Assembly (NCBI GenBank): GCA_025618425.1
Contig: CM046832.1
Coordinates: 47,889,026 to 47,953,025, forward strand
Source: Heliocidaris tuberculata
Taxonomy: Eukaryota > Echinodermata > Echinoidea > Camarodonta > Echinometridae
DNA: 64,000 nucleotides
Reading direction: 5' to 3'
The position numbers and the translations under genes are program-made. Below are positions 11,855 to 26,100 of this stretch, piece after piece (position 1 is the stretch's first letter; every line of letters begins with the position of its first letter). The notes below the pieces were generated by a model, which was not told the origin of the DNA, searched no databases, and was given only the letters and a program-made list of their open reading frames with translations.

Positions 11855-13518
11855 ACTAAAACTTAAGCTATATTGACCCTTCTACTTGGTAGATGGTCCA
11901 CCAAAACTTAAGCTATATTGACCCTTCTACTTGGTAGATGGTCCACCAAAGTATTCCTTGGGAATTGAAAGTTGAGGTGGATTTATTGGCATAAGTTGCT
12001 GGCATTGAAATAAAACTGCTATAAAAAGTTTTTACAAGGTTTAAAAAAAAAAAAGTTTTCTAAAAAGTTAATCAAATCAGATCTAACTGTTGCAAAGACG
12101 TGTTAGATGTAGAAGAAAGGAGTCTATTGCAAATCAGTCTATTCACTGCAACTTCAGAATACCGGCTTAAGAATTAATAGACCGGACGTACTAAAAGCAG
12201 CCAACAGCAGCCAGCAGCTTCCGACAGCAAGTTGAAAACAAGCCGAAAAACAAATCCGGGAGACAACCAAAAAGCTCCTTAAATATTGCTAAGGCTATTC
12301 TAAATATTTTGGTACAAAATCAACAAAAAATAAGTTATTTTATGGCCTAAAATCAGCAAAAGAATAAAATGATATAAAAATGGATGATGATCGAATGTGG
12401 TTTTGCAGCTTTATAAGTCAATCTATAGACCCTTCATCATTGCAGACTTTGATGGCAATCATGTATTATAGGGAATAAATATATTATTGCCAGATACACC
12501 CTATCACTTTTCTTACCCTAGTTGGTGTTGTTGTCTTTCATATGGGGTTTACCCTTGTAGTAAGCATGATTGCTCAGTAATCTAACATTTACTGCATGAC
12601 TGCCCTTTGATTTTTGCTTCTGTTCAAATGTAATTTAACCTTGTCTTAGTTATTAAATTTATTGAATTAAAGTCGAAATGAAGAATTCCATTCAAGTCCC
12701 ATGGTTATCATTCGGTTTGTGCAGTTCTACAGTCTGGCTATCTATGAATAATTATCAAGGTCAAGACAGATTTTTTTATTTTCAAATATTTGATGATCGA
12801 TGATGTAATATGACTTACACAGGAAAAATCTACATGTAACTAGTTATAAAATCAAATAGATGACTGTCTTAGATCCACATGTGTGCTTGTACCAAGAATA
12901 ACAAATTGGTAGATTGAGTATGGTATATATGCTAACTCAAGTTTATGGACCAGTTAGTATTTATATTCATGAGTGAAATTGATAAAAGAATTTGATGAAT
13001 TGAAGTAATACGATCACATCAAGTTTGACCTTAATTCCGGTGCACAACTCCAGAGAAAAAGCTCGCAATGCCAAGCTCATTATCAACATGAGTGGGAATA
13101 CCACCACCATCACCAATCCCGAAGACGCAAACGAAGAGCCACGCAAGTTTAACTTTGATTTCAGTTACTGGTCACATGACGGATTCAAGAAGCCTGGCAC
13201 TGATGACGGCTACTTGGAACCTTCGAACAGCAAATACTGTGATCAGGTAAATATTTGTGTCAATTCTGAATCTAGATTAAGAGTGGCATAGCTTGGCCAG
13301 GTCCAGTCATTTAGGGGGCGAAGGTATGAAGGGGGGGGGGGGGCGGGTAGCAACAGTCTTGTTATGTGGATGAACTACAAATGAACAAGACCTGCAATTG
13401 GGGGAAGGATGTGGGAGGGGTTCGTATCATCTTTTCATGTTTTCTCCTTTCTTTCTCTCTTTCTCTCCCTCTCTCCTTTCTTTATTTCTCTCCCTCCTCT
13501 CTCCTCCCCCCCCCCCAC

Positions 13519-13563
<45 letters not shown>

Positions 13564-16500
13564 CCCCTCTCTCTCTCTCTCTTGTTTAATTGTTGATTAA
13601 AAAGATGGATTATTCTGATCCTCTCACTATTGGGTTAGACCTTCACCCTGTTTAACATGATTCTCCTGTCCTCCTTTTTGCAGCAACGTGTGTTTGAAGA
13701 TCTTGGTAAAGGTGTCTTGGCTAATGCGTGGGCAGGTTACAACTCCTGTCTGTTTGCCTATGGCCAAACTGGCTCAGGGAAATCCTATTCCATGGTTGGA
13801 TATGGAGAAAACAAAGGTAAACTTCATATTTTTATGTCTTTAAAGAGATTGTGACAGGAGTCTGTAGATTAATTATTGATGAAAAGGTAGAATAAGACTT
13901 TTGAAGGTGTAAGGAAATTTAATTTCAAATCAAGTTTTTAACTTCAACCCAGTAGCCAGTACTATGAAGCTTACACTAACCCTATAAACCTTCCTTAAAG
14001 CCCAATCACAACCCAAGCTCCAACCCAATATCTTTGAGAAACTAAAGCTTGGAGAAAATGTTGCTATATATCAAACTGTGGATCTCTTTTATCAGTTGTT
14101 CTCACCTCTTCTTTGCATATATATTACAGCAAAGATCTGTAACTACCAGTATCGTGTCATGTTCTTGACTTGGAAATCTGGCATTCTGGAAAATTGATTT
14201 CTTGTGCTTGCAAAATAATTATGTAAGATTCTAGTGCGAGATAAAGGTAAAATATCTAAACTAATTATATTTTTTGTATCCTTCTCGTTGTTAAGGTATT
14301 GTACCCATCTTCTGTGATAAGATCTTCCAAGAGATAGAGCAAAAGAAGGGTGAAGGTGCGAAGGCCGAGTATGAGGTCACCTACAGTATGTTAGAGATCT
14401 ACAATGAACAGGTCCGAGACCTTCTCAACCCTGCCTCCAACAAGAAGGGGGGTCTCAAGATCAGAGAGCATCCCAAGAAGGGTTTCTATGGTGAGTAGGG
14501 TCTCGTTTTTAGCCAGGATTTCAAAATTTAGTGTCAAAATTGAAAAATAAGATGTAAAAAAAACAAAAAAAAACTTATGGATAAAAAAATTATGGGGCAT
14601 CTTCTCCAAGAATATGACATCTTTTGAATACCCCCTCCTGGCTGAAATCCTGAGGAGGGCAAGATTAATTTGTGTTATAGATGGAGAGTCATGATTGCAG
14701 TTAAGTAAGTATTTCTCTTTGGATACCTGATATTTTTTTTAGGAATTATTTACAATATTAATAGAAAATCAAATGTAGAATACTAATTAATGTGAAATTT
14801 CTTTCATCTTGCTTTCAGTGGAGCAACTTCGGCAGACACCTGTGCAGAGCTACGTAGAGATCCAGGCTCGTATGGATGAAGGGGTGCGCAACCGAACCGT
14901 AGCAGCCACCCAGATGAATGCAACGAGCAGTCGAGCCCACACAATCATGAGCATCACCTTCACACAGAAGAGTGTCAATGACGCCGGACAGGAGATGGCT
15001 AAGACCTCTGTTGCCAACCTTGTTGATTTGGCCGGAAGGTGTGTGAATTGATTATTTCATTTTTCAGTATTATTATTTCAAGTACATGTATACATTTTTA
15101 AGAGATAGTAGATGGCTTAGACCTCTGTTGAAAATCTTGTCACTTTGGCCTGAAGGTATGTCAAATACATTTTTGTTTTTTTAATATGATTGTTAGGAGT
15201 AAATACATATGTATGCATTTTGTAAGACATGAATGTGTTAAACATTTCTTGAAAAGGCGTGTACTCATGAGGTAAGGGATAATAGCCAGGAAATTTTATT
15301 GGTATGATATTGATATGATGTTGGAGTAGAATTCAAGTTCTGTGTTTATCCCTCTTGATTTTTTAATAAACCATTTAAACAAATCAAAACAGATATATGC
15401 ATACCTGCTATCATTTCAGGATCAAAATTAGGAATGTTAATTTGTGAGGGAATAAATCAACCAAGTGCTTGACTGAGGGAGCTCAGCATATTTACCACAA
15501 AAATATCAATATCAGCAATATAAGCCTATTTCTTTTCCCTCCTTCTGCATTCCCTCTCTCTCTTCCTCTCTTTCTTTCTCTGTCTTTCTTTATCTCTTCT
15601 CTCCCCTCTCTTTCTCTCTCTCTTCTTTTTTTCTCTTTCTCTTCCCTCTTTACTTCTCTTTCCCTTCCCTCTCTCTGTCTCTCTCTTTGTCGCTCACTTT
15701 CTCTGCCTGTCTTTTTGTATCTCTCCATCTTTCTGTCTGCCTCTCCACCATCAGTGAGAGGGCAGAGTCTACAGGAGCTACTGGTGATAGGTTAAAGGAA
15801 GGAGCTGCTATCAACCAATCGTTGTCCTCTTTGGGTAACGTCATATCAGCTTTGGCAGACAAAGCAAAAGGCAAAAACGTGAAGGGTGAGTCATTGTTAA
15901 TTTCATCCCTTTTTAGTAGAATGAGTAGAATGATATACATTGTGCTATTGTATATTTTTGGAAAACATATTTGCGTTTTGGGGGCATATTAACAAAATGA
16001 GATGGGGATTCACAAGTATTTATCATTGCAGATACATTGTTTTGTTACTGGTATTCAAATTCTTGTGTTCAGTTTTTTCTTTCTTTTTTCTGAAGTGTAA
16101 ATTGATGCACTGTTAGTTTCATTGTAAACATATTCACAGTCATGAATACAGATTTCTTAGAAAGATATTACAGTAGTACATAATAGATTAACTCATGTGT
16201 CTTTGCATGTTTTCCATGTTCAGTCCCATTCCGTGATTCTGCACTGACAAAGCTTTTGAAGAATGCCCTCGGTGGTAACAGTAAGACAGTTATGGTTGCT
16301 GCCCTCAGTCCTGCAGATATCAACTACGACGAAACTCTTTCCACTTTGAGATACGGTGAGTAGGCTCCATGTAGTGTCCACTTCTAAGAAGTGAAATATA
16401 CTGTTGCGGCTTTCATTTGCCAAGGATCTTTGCAGTCATGGAAAACCTGGAAAAGTCCTAGAAATTTGAAAACATATTCTTGTTGAGTCATGAAAATTAT

Positions 16501-17150
16501 GTGTGATTTCTGTAGTGATTAATGATTCCATCATATTGCATTCATAGGGCCAGAGGTGTTGTAAGTTTCCTAATTGATATGATATTAGCCCCCCCCCCAA
16601 AAAAAAAAAAAAAAAAAGGGTCATGGATTTTTACAATTTTATCATTGAAATGTCATGGAAAAGTGTTGGCATTTTTCTAGAAAGTGGAGAAACCCTAGTG
16701 ACTATTTTCCTATTTCATTTATTCAACTCTTCTCCATGTTGTAAATGTAAAGTAAACTGTATACCACTTGACACTGACGATACTTCAGACCTACAACGTA
16801 TGCATTCTTGATGATGTGATTCATGAATAAAGTAAAACTATGTTGAAGAAATCAGAAACAATGGAAGCAATGAAATGAAAGTTGTGATAGACGTTGTTAT
16901 GATTCCTCTGTGCAAACTCCCTATGTGTATAATTGGATAATAAATTTTAATCATTTAATGCTTCAAATTTAACCTTCAGCCGATCGTGCCAAGCAGATCA
17001 AGACTGTTGCCGTTGTAAACGAGGATCCAACAGAGAAACTGATCAGGGAACTGAAGGAGGAGAATGCTCGGCTTATGGAGGCAATCAAGAAAGGAGGAAT
17101 CGTTGCTGTTGCTCCTAGCGAACAAGAAACAGCAGGAATGACTGAAGAAG
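11632..17150 (+). CDS. KIF28: KIF28 exons 1-8: motor domain and neck
   Basis: [14 protein letters not shown] (exon 1) joins [10 protein letters not shown] (exon 2), the standard first strand of a kinesin motor. The P-loop GQTGSGKS is residues 108-115. Switch I is NATSSRAH (224-231), with Ala where most kinesins have Ser in SSRSH. Switch II DLAGSE (260-265) is split by the exon 5/6 junction, and the neck-proximal [11 protein letters not shown] follows at about 349-359. Exon 8 carries [19 protein letters not shown], the kinesin-3 neck helix. The ATG at 11632 begins the motor with a typical short leader; no upstream in-frame exon is needed. Confidence 0.93.
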
Positions 17151-20100
17151 GTATGAAACATATTAAATATTTCTCGATAGATAGGTCAATTTGTACATGT
17201 ATTTATTTGTGTTGAAGATTTCAGTATAGTGCAACAATTTGTAGTGGAGATTTTAGTACTGTGCAACAATGTGTTGTATTGTGAGAATGTATAGATATTA
17301 GTTTTTGGTTTAAAGTAAGATGATCTGATGATATATGACACTGTGACTTATTTCTATGTACTCATGTATACAGTACAAAAACAGTTCAGTTATCTTGTGG
17401 AAACAGTTATTGAGATAGATGATGTTCATTCTACACAGTTGAATATTTCTTTTAAAGATTTTGTGAAGAGCAATTCTGTTATCTCTGACTTTTTACATCT
17501 ACATGTATTCTATTCACTTATAGGATTCTGTATACACTTAGATTGAGAGTAAAAGAAGTTTGATATGTATCTTTATTGATCTTTAAAAGCTCAAACTGCA
17601 TAATTATTCTCAATATAAACCTTGTTTAGTGTGAAAAATTATTTTTATATTTTAAAGTATTCCTATTTTTATATCAATTTTTGTAATTTTCTTGGCTTCT
17701 AATACTCTACATTTCTTGTTGTTCAATTTTGATTTGTATGTACAGAAGTAGCAAAAGGTAATTCATATGATTGCGATTGTATGAATGTGTCAAGAAATAA
17801 AATCACTAAACATTTTGTTCTGTGTGTTGAACATTTGCATCACTTTCAGGTCTCCATATTTCTTTCACATCCATCTTTTATAAGGGCTAACAAAGTACCT
17901 ATAACGTCTATCCTCTGTTGATAAAATTCAATGTATTTTGTACCCTTCATTTACCACAAAGGCTTCCCCACTCCTTTTAAAGAGAAAAGCTTTTGTTTAA
18001 TTCTGTGAACTCTTTTGGATTGTGAAGTGCACTCCTTCACGTCTTTGTGTTCATTTCTGGTCTTTGCAATTGGTTTTCAGATTATCTTCTAAAGACTATA
18101 AATCTGTCTGTATGTTAAGACCCTCTCTTTATTCCAGCTCATCTCTATCTTTCTATGATCTGAATTTGTTATTTAATTCAGTTGTGTTGGGGCATATTTG
18201 TGTGAAATTTTTGTTTGGTGCATGTTTCATAAACCATGATGTGTATTTATGATGCCCCTACCATTTTCTTTTGGCTGTATGTCAACAAAGTTTTCATTAA
18301 CCATTTTTGTATGAATTCATTCAGTTTTTGTGACTGTTTGTATAATCAAGACATGCATATTTGTTCTTACACAAGTCTGGAAATCAAATAACCTTTTTTA
18401 CGTCAAAGAATTTAGATGTGTGAAAATAGACATCTCAGTAATAGTGAATTTATTCAACATTCCATTTCTACATACCTGGACCTGTATGGTAAAACTTTAA
18501 GCAATGAATGAATAATAACTGCTACAATCTTCACAGCAAGTCAAATGCAGTTTATATCAAGCATCATATTTACTTGTAATTGATAACAAGTTTTATGCCC
18601 CCAGTGACCTTGATATGACCCCATACTAATGGTGTTGTGGTCTATTCAGGTCGGGGTTTGAAGCCTAGCTGCTATCAATGTCCATAGACATTAATCTGCA
18701 TTTGCCACTCTCGACCCAGGTGAACTAAATTGGTAGTGGTAGGAAGAAATTCCTTGAATGCTTAAGCGTCTATTACATGGAAGCTTGTCTCAAGCTAAGG
18801 TAATGAAAGTATTCAGCGCTTTGTATTGTCCGGAAAAGGCTTTAAAAAAAAATATTGTTATATTTTTGTAATATCTGGAATATTCTCCCACAGAGAAGGA
18901 GCGTATGAAGAAAGAAATGGAGGAGGAGATGGCCGCCCGGCTCTCTGACAATGAGAAGGAAATGGAAGAAATGAAGAAAACTTGGGAAGAGAAACTTAAA
19001 CAAGCTCAGGTAAAAAGCAAAATTCACTTCTGCTTACTATTAACTCCAAGTGTTTTCCACAAAATTGTGTCATTTTTTAGCAATTAAGCAAAAAAGTATA
19101 CATTTTCATTTCTGTTGCTGTACCACTGTTTTTACATATTTTAAGGTTCTTTAGCAGTGACTATTCAATGTCTTAACACTGCAGACTAAATGTATTATGC
19201 ATTCTGGAATCAAAGTGTGTTAGTTAAAGAGAAAACTACTGCCTTTTTCTTTAACATGAATAATTTTTTGAGAGAACTGATAATAAATCATTGTTGTATC
19301 TAATTCAGTCAAATAGAGGACATTTTTTTTCATGCAAAGGAAAGCAAATGGTTGAAAATATTCCCAAATGGATACTATTCACAAATCTGTGTTAACATAC
19401 ATGTAGTTCTGGATATTAAGGCTGCAAAGGGGGAAAAAAATGGTTGAAAATGTTCCCAAATGGATGTTGTCAAACATACAAATCTTTTTGATATTTAGGC
19501 TGCAAACATTGGAGACGATTCTGAGAAAGCAAAGAAGGAAGCCAGAAAGACCACACCTCATCTCTTCAATCTGAACGTTGATCCCGCCCTCTCTGGTATG
19601 ATCGTTCACATCCTTGCTCCGGGCTCTTACAACATTGGCAGTGACAAGGCTGAAAATAAACCTCACATTGTGCTTAATGGACTCAGGTAAGTCTGTTGTC
19701 ATCCTTAAAGTCCCAGCTTGTTCAGTGATGAGTTCATTTGTGTTATTTATGCTGTTAGTTATCAGTTTACAAGGATTTTTGATGATGATGTTGTTGATGA
19801 TGATGATGATGATGTTGATGTTGATAATTTGTGATAAAGATATGATGGTGATGATGGTGATGATGATGATGATGATGGTGGTGATGGTGATAAAGATATG
19901 ATGGTGATGATGATGATGATGATGATGATGGTGATAAAGATATGATGGTGATGATGATGGTGATAAAGATATGATGGTGATGATGATGATGATGGTGATA
20001 AAGATACGATGGTGATGATGATGATGGTGATAAAGATACGATGGTGATGATGATGATGATGATGGTGATAAAGATATGATGGTGATGATGATGATGATGA

Positions 20101-23100
20101 TGATAATTTGTGATAAAGATATGATGGTGATGATGGTGATGATGATGGTGATAAAGATATGATGGTGATGATGTTGATGTTGATGAATATGATGCTGCTG
20201 CTGATGATATGTTGATGTCATGATGATGTTTGATGATAATATTGATGATGATGATGATAACGATGATGTTGTTGATGATGTTGTTCAAGATCATGATGAT
20301 GAAGTTGATGATGATTTATGTTCAGAGGCTACATCATGTTGGTTTCATAATAATGATATATTTTCTTTCTTCAAAGAGCATGTGATCACATATTTCCTGA
20401 TAATTTGTTTTTTCAGTATCCAGAAGGAGCATGCAGTCATTACAAATGAGGGAGGTCAAGTCTGTATTGAAAAGGTCAGTCCAATGGCCAAGCTTCTCGT
20501 GAATGGTGATCCCATAACATCCAAGATGGAACTGGATCACAATGACAGGTAAAGTGCAAACAATTGCATCCATTCTCAGATTTGTTGTTGTAATCTAGAT
20601 GATATTGACATGAACATAGGCAAGTCCAAGCTATATTGTCCTGTACGTGTCCGAATATATCTTACATTTGAGTGTATGATCTCCTGATTGTTTTAAGTAT
20701 TTAGCTTTAGTAGAGTTTGAATCGGACTAAATAAAAGTGAACTGACACATCGGGGCCTATCTTATAAAGAGTGGCGATTGATCCGAATCAATCGCAAATC
20801 CTCCAATCAATCAGAAATTTACAGTTTACAGTTGCAATCAATGGCAACTCTTTATAAGACAGGACCCAAACGTCAGTCTATGTTCATAACTCCACAATAT
20901 TTGGTAATGTATGGGATACCAAATGAAGAAATACCTTTGTCACCTGTCAGTAAAGACCACATTTTTGTGTTTCAGTGGAACAGTGTTCCTCATCAAAACC
21001 TGTCACCTCCATGCAGAGTCCATATTTTCAGACAGGTTTCACTGTATATCTAACCACATCCATCTTTCTGTCATCACAGGGTGATGTTTGGTTCCAATCA
21101 CCTGTATGTATTCCAGCACCCCGCCCTCCACAAGGCCAAGCCATCTGCCTACGGGGTCGTGACGTATGAGATGGCACAGCAAGAGATCGCTGAGAAGAAT
21201 GGCTTCGATATGTCCTCAAAGAAGTCTGGAGGTATGCATTTGTGTTCGTGGTTGACCCTTAATTTGCTTATGGGAACCAGCTTGTTTCTGTATTAAGCTT
21301 ATTATGGGAATGAGATAATCACTAGTCAACACCTTAGTTCAAAGTTCAAAGTTCATGTACTTACACTCATTAAAAAAAATATGTAACAGTTACAATAATT
21401 ATATTTACAAATACAGTAATAGACAAACAAAAGAACGGACATCCAAACAAAACATAATGAGAGCAAAGGAAAGAGCTAACAAGGAATAAAGTCCTCATAC
21501 AAGAGAAGTCTTCCAAGGAAAGCCTGTTAGATGAAACTGAAAACCTGTAGGTGCAATTCGCATATTAAAAATAGTATGAGTATGATTGGAAAAAATGGAG
21601 AATATGTTAGAGAACAAATATGATATGTATCAACGTAAATACAAGTTCACTAAATACAAATTATGTTTGGGAGACAAAAATATATGGATGAAAGGTGCAG
21701 AAAAGAATTGCTGCAAAATGATGGAACTTGTCGACTATTTCAAGGTAAAAAGTGCAAATTAACGATTTGAAAGTAAGAAAATTTTCCATGGGATATTGAA
21801 ATATTACTTGTGATGTAGATGATTGTACAAGGAGTTGGTAGGGGGAAAAACTATTTTTTTTATTCAATATGAAATGATACCACTGTAATATTTCATTATC
21901 TCAATATACAGAGGACCTGTTACTTCAGGAGGAGTTGGTGGAGATGATTCCAATGGTTGAGGAGGCTAATGCAATCAGTGAAGAACTTGACAGAAAGGTC
22001 AAGTTTGAGATAGTTGTCATGTCACCAAAAGCCAGAGGGCTCACTCATGGTCGTACAGAGGTAAATACAGTCAAACCTGCGTCCCGTTTCATAAAACTTA
22101 TCAACAATAACAGCTTCCACAAATCTATGACAAATTTGCTTTCAGCCAATCAGGTGCAAGGATTTCAGTAGCTTATAACTGTTATTGTAACTTGTTATTG
22201 AGAACAAGTTTTATGAAACAGGGCCCTGCTTTAGCAATCACCTTTATAGAAAGACTATCTGTCTATATGAAACACATTCTTTGTTTCCCTTGAATTGTGT
22301 TTCTCATTTGTATTAAAGGAACCTCTACATAAAGATCACCTACTTTCAAAAGACCACTTTTCTTGTCTCCCTAGGGAGGTCTTTATATACAAGTTTAATT
22401 GTACAAATGTATTTTTATAAAGCTTGATAGTCCTACTTTGTGAATATGTTTTAATGGAAAATGAACTACGAACAAATCTGGTGTGAGAAGAAAGAGTAAG
22501 AGTATTCATGTAGTCACATTTTGTTTCATTTTTATCCATTAGTGACTCCTGTGTCATATCTAGTTTTATAGTTAATTTGGTAGACTTACGAAATCTCATT
22601 TACTATATTTAGTGATCTATTTGAATAAAACATTTTGATATGGTTGTGAAAGTAGTAGAATTATAAAGTAAATAGTTTCAGAATTTAAAAAAAAGAAAAA
22701 TTAAAGTTTTTTACAAAATGATTTAAACATTTATGAAGGGAAAAATTAATGTTGATAATAAGAATCTATTCATAGCATGTCAAAAATAACTCTAAATCAT
22801 GAATATCAACACAATTAGAGGAGTATATTTAAAGGAATATTGATATTGTCACCAGTCCAATAGTCCTGCTTTTTATGACCATATGGACTGATTTTTCAAT
22901 GTGTATTTTCAGAACGTTAATTAGTACCTTTAATAATTTCTTATCATTTCATTGCATGGAACAGACTTTGATGACACATTTGAGAACCAGTTTGCCTAAA
23001 TCTGACAATTAACTAATCCTGTCACCTTTTCTGCTAGGTCTGTGTGAAGCTCCGTAACCTACAGAATGAGCTGGAGTACATTTGGTCGAGAGATAAGTTT

Positions 23101-26100
23101 GTTAGACGCAAGTATCTCATGCAGGAGATGTATCAGAACTTTGCTGAGGGATCTGATTGGCAACTTCCTGATGTAAGTATACTTTTTTGATAATAGTTTT
23201 GCAGTGGAAAATGACTAATACCGGTGATGCTATTGAAACTACATTTATATTGCGAACCTATCCATCCCAGGGGATGCTTAAGGTGCCTGCAAAGTACTAC
23301 TATTACCCTGACTTTAGCCAAACTGCCCTAAGTCACTGGCAACATTCAAGTAATAAAATGTATGAATTCTACCTTAACTCTTCTGTGCTTTGAGACGGTT
23401 TCTTTCACAATGTCATCGCATGACAGAACTCATTTTTATCTTTAAGAACAACTATCATAAGTTAACTTTCAAGGATCATGTTTTGAGATTGTATTTTATC
23501 TTGAAAATAGGTATGAAATTTTATCCAGGAACTGCAAAATATGTACAGTTCATCACCGACATTTTTGGGGGTGGGTTTTGCTGCAAATGGTAAAGGAAAG
23601 AGTTAATGCCCTGACAGGTCCAGTAAATGGAGCGGTTTGATGGTAATGCTCTTCATATGCACTTAATTCATTCAGTGTTTCCTCTTGTGATCTTGGTTTT
23701 TTCGAGAGATGTGAGGTCTAGAGAAGAATGAGGAGTAGCGGTGATCCGACATTTGTCCTGGCAACTGTTGCTTCGGAGTTTATTTTGTCAAAGATACAGG
23801 GTTAGGTTTGCCGTTGGGTTTATAGGTAGTTTTAGGGTTTTAAAGTTAGGGTATTGTTTGGTCCAGGTTTGGAGTTAGGAATTCTGTTAGTGTAGGATAT
23901 TAGTGGCAGAGCTATTGTCGGCAGAGCACGCGTCGTACAACCTGAATAGCTCATGAAATACTAGGAATTTAATAGGTCATGATATTGTTTGTCATTTTAG
24001 CTTAGAATGATAGCGATTTGTATTGTCCATGTATTCATTTAATTGGTACATAACACTATCTATATGCACAAGCCACTAATCTCGATATTGATTCTTCTTT
24101 ATGTTATGCAGGAGAAAGATCCGTTTACAGAGCCCTTGAATACAAACGTCCAAATCGGTGTGGTCAATGTATACCTTCAGAGTTTGGCATACATGGTTAG
24201 TTATCTATTTCTAGTCATAATTGCTTATGAATTGACAAGAATTCCCCTTTTCTTCAAATATGTAAGTGTACAGTTTTTTTGATGATTATGTATTAAATGT
24301 CATAATTCATTACCTGTTTCTAACATGCCATTAAATTTCATATTGTATTCTATTTTACTAAAAATTGTTATTGGCTTTAGGAAAATGCAGAAAAGTTATG
24401 ATGAAAGTTTGATTACAGACAAAAAGATATTTTCAAAATGAATGTAAGCACTGACTATATAAAATCTGTAATACCTATTTCAGATCGAGACTAAAGAATC
24501 TCTGGAGATCAGTGATTACCGTGGCAAGCAGCAAGGTCTGCTCGACGTCGAGATCATACCATGTGACGACAAGGGCAAAGAACTAACAGAGGCTGATGAC
24601 ATCTTTGTAGATGATCCCAAGGAACTGATCGGGCGCTGCGTGAACTTTGTCATCAAGATCAAAACAGTGACTGGTGTCCCAAACAGATACAAGGTACTTA
24701 CATCTAATGCAGTTGAATGAACCTTTTATTGTTGTGTAGGGATCGGTTAAATTACTATAAAGTATAGCATTTATTCAGATGGAGTATAACATGAAAATAC
24801 AGATGAATACAATGAATTGAAGTCTAGAGCAGATCATGATGTCAGGAATCTACTCTGTAAAGTATTCTGACTGGAGTCCAGAAGTTAACCCCTTTTGTAC
24901 GAAGTAAACCCTCTATTGGGAGTTGGTCAAAATTGAATCCTTGACCAAATGACCATAAGTACTTATTAACCTTTATTCAATATTGGGGAGCAGGTCTGTT
25001 GTCTGGAAAGAGTGATGTTGTGAATAAGAAGACCATAGAGTGACCACTGCATAATAGCTTTTGTTGGAAGTTGTATGAATTATACTTTCTAAAGAAAGTG
25101 TGAAGTTTGTAAACATATGAACTTCCTGTTTACTTCCTGTCTAGTTATTGATAAAATACATGATGTATCGATAACTTATTGATAAATGTAAAATATTATC
25201 ACATAACATGTGTAATTCATGTTCCATCCCTAGTTCACACATGGTAAGCACCTGCTGTACATCTAAGACTACGACAACTGCTATACTACTACATTGTTCC
25301 TGTTTTGTTTGTATTTGTCATGAGGTGAAAACTCTTCACAAAAGCGAGTTTTAGATAATATCGATCCCTGTCTTCTTTTTTTTCCTCCAGGACATTTACT
25401 GTACCTACAAGATGTACCTTGAGAGCGACGAGAACAAGACAGACTGCAAAGACAGTTCTGGCATATCTGACTTTGCCTACCGCAAGTTCTACAACTTTCA
25501 GGTCGCAACTTCCCAGCTGGTAGACTACCTTCAGAATGGGATGTTGACGATATCGGTATGGGGTCGGCAGGAGCCTAAGACATCGTCCAGGACCAAGAAC
25601 CTCAACACAGCCCAGATCATGATGTCAGAGACCCTGGCCAAGGGATCCAGTTCGGCATCCGTGGCGACACTGGAGACGGTAATATATGAAATCATCTCGT
25701 ATCTTTTCTGATGCTAGAAATAAGTTTGGTTATTGTGCTGTCAGTATTCAGGGGTCAAGAAGAGGCTATATCTTATTTTCATAAAGGCAGACCAAGTTAA
25801 AGATGGGCCCTGTTTCATAAACCTTGTTATCAATAACAAGTTACAATAACAGTTATAAGCTATTGAAATACTTGCATCTGATTGGCTGAGAGCAAATTTG
25901 TCATAGATTTGTAGAAGCTGTTACTGATTATAAGTTTTATGAAACGGGGCCCTGGTTTAACTTAGTTCACTATAGAGTACCAAATGTCAAGCTCATTATT
26001 CTGTACAAATTATTGTGATTCCCCCCAAAAATGAATAATAATAATAATAATTTGTCTTGTTTACCCAGGGTAGTCTTCATCAGAGGGCCCTGCAATCATA

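Noticed and set aside
13366..13600. Three overlapping Ser/Leu-rich frames
   Set aside because: A (CT)n microsatellite is open in all frames; the region is intronic.
19379..20294. 280- and 175-codon His/Ile-rich minus-strand frames
   Set aside because: They arise from the GAT minisatellite in a KIF28 intron and run antisense over KIF28 coding exons.
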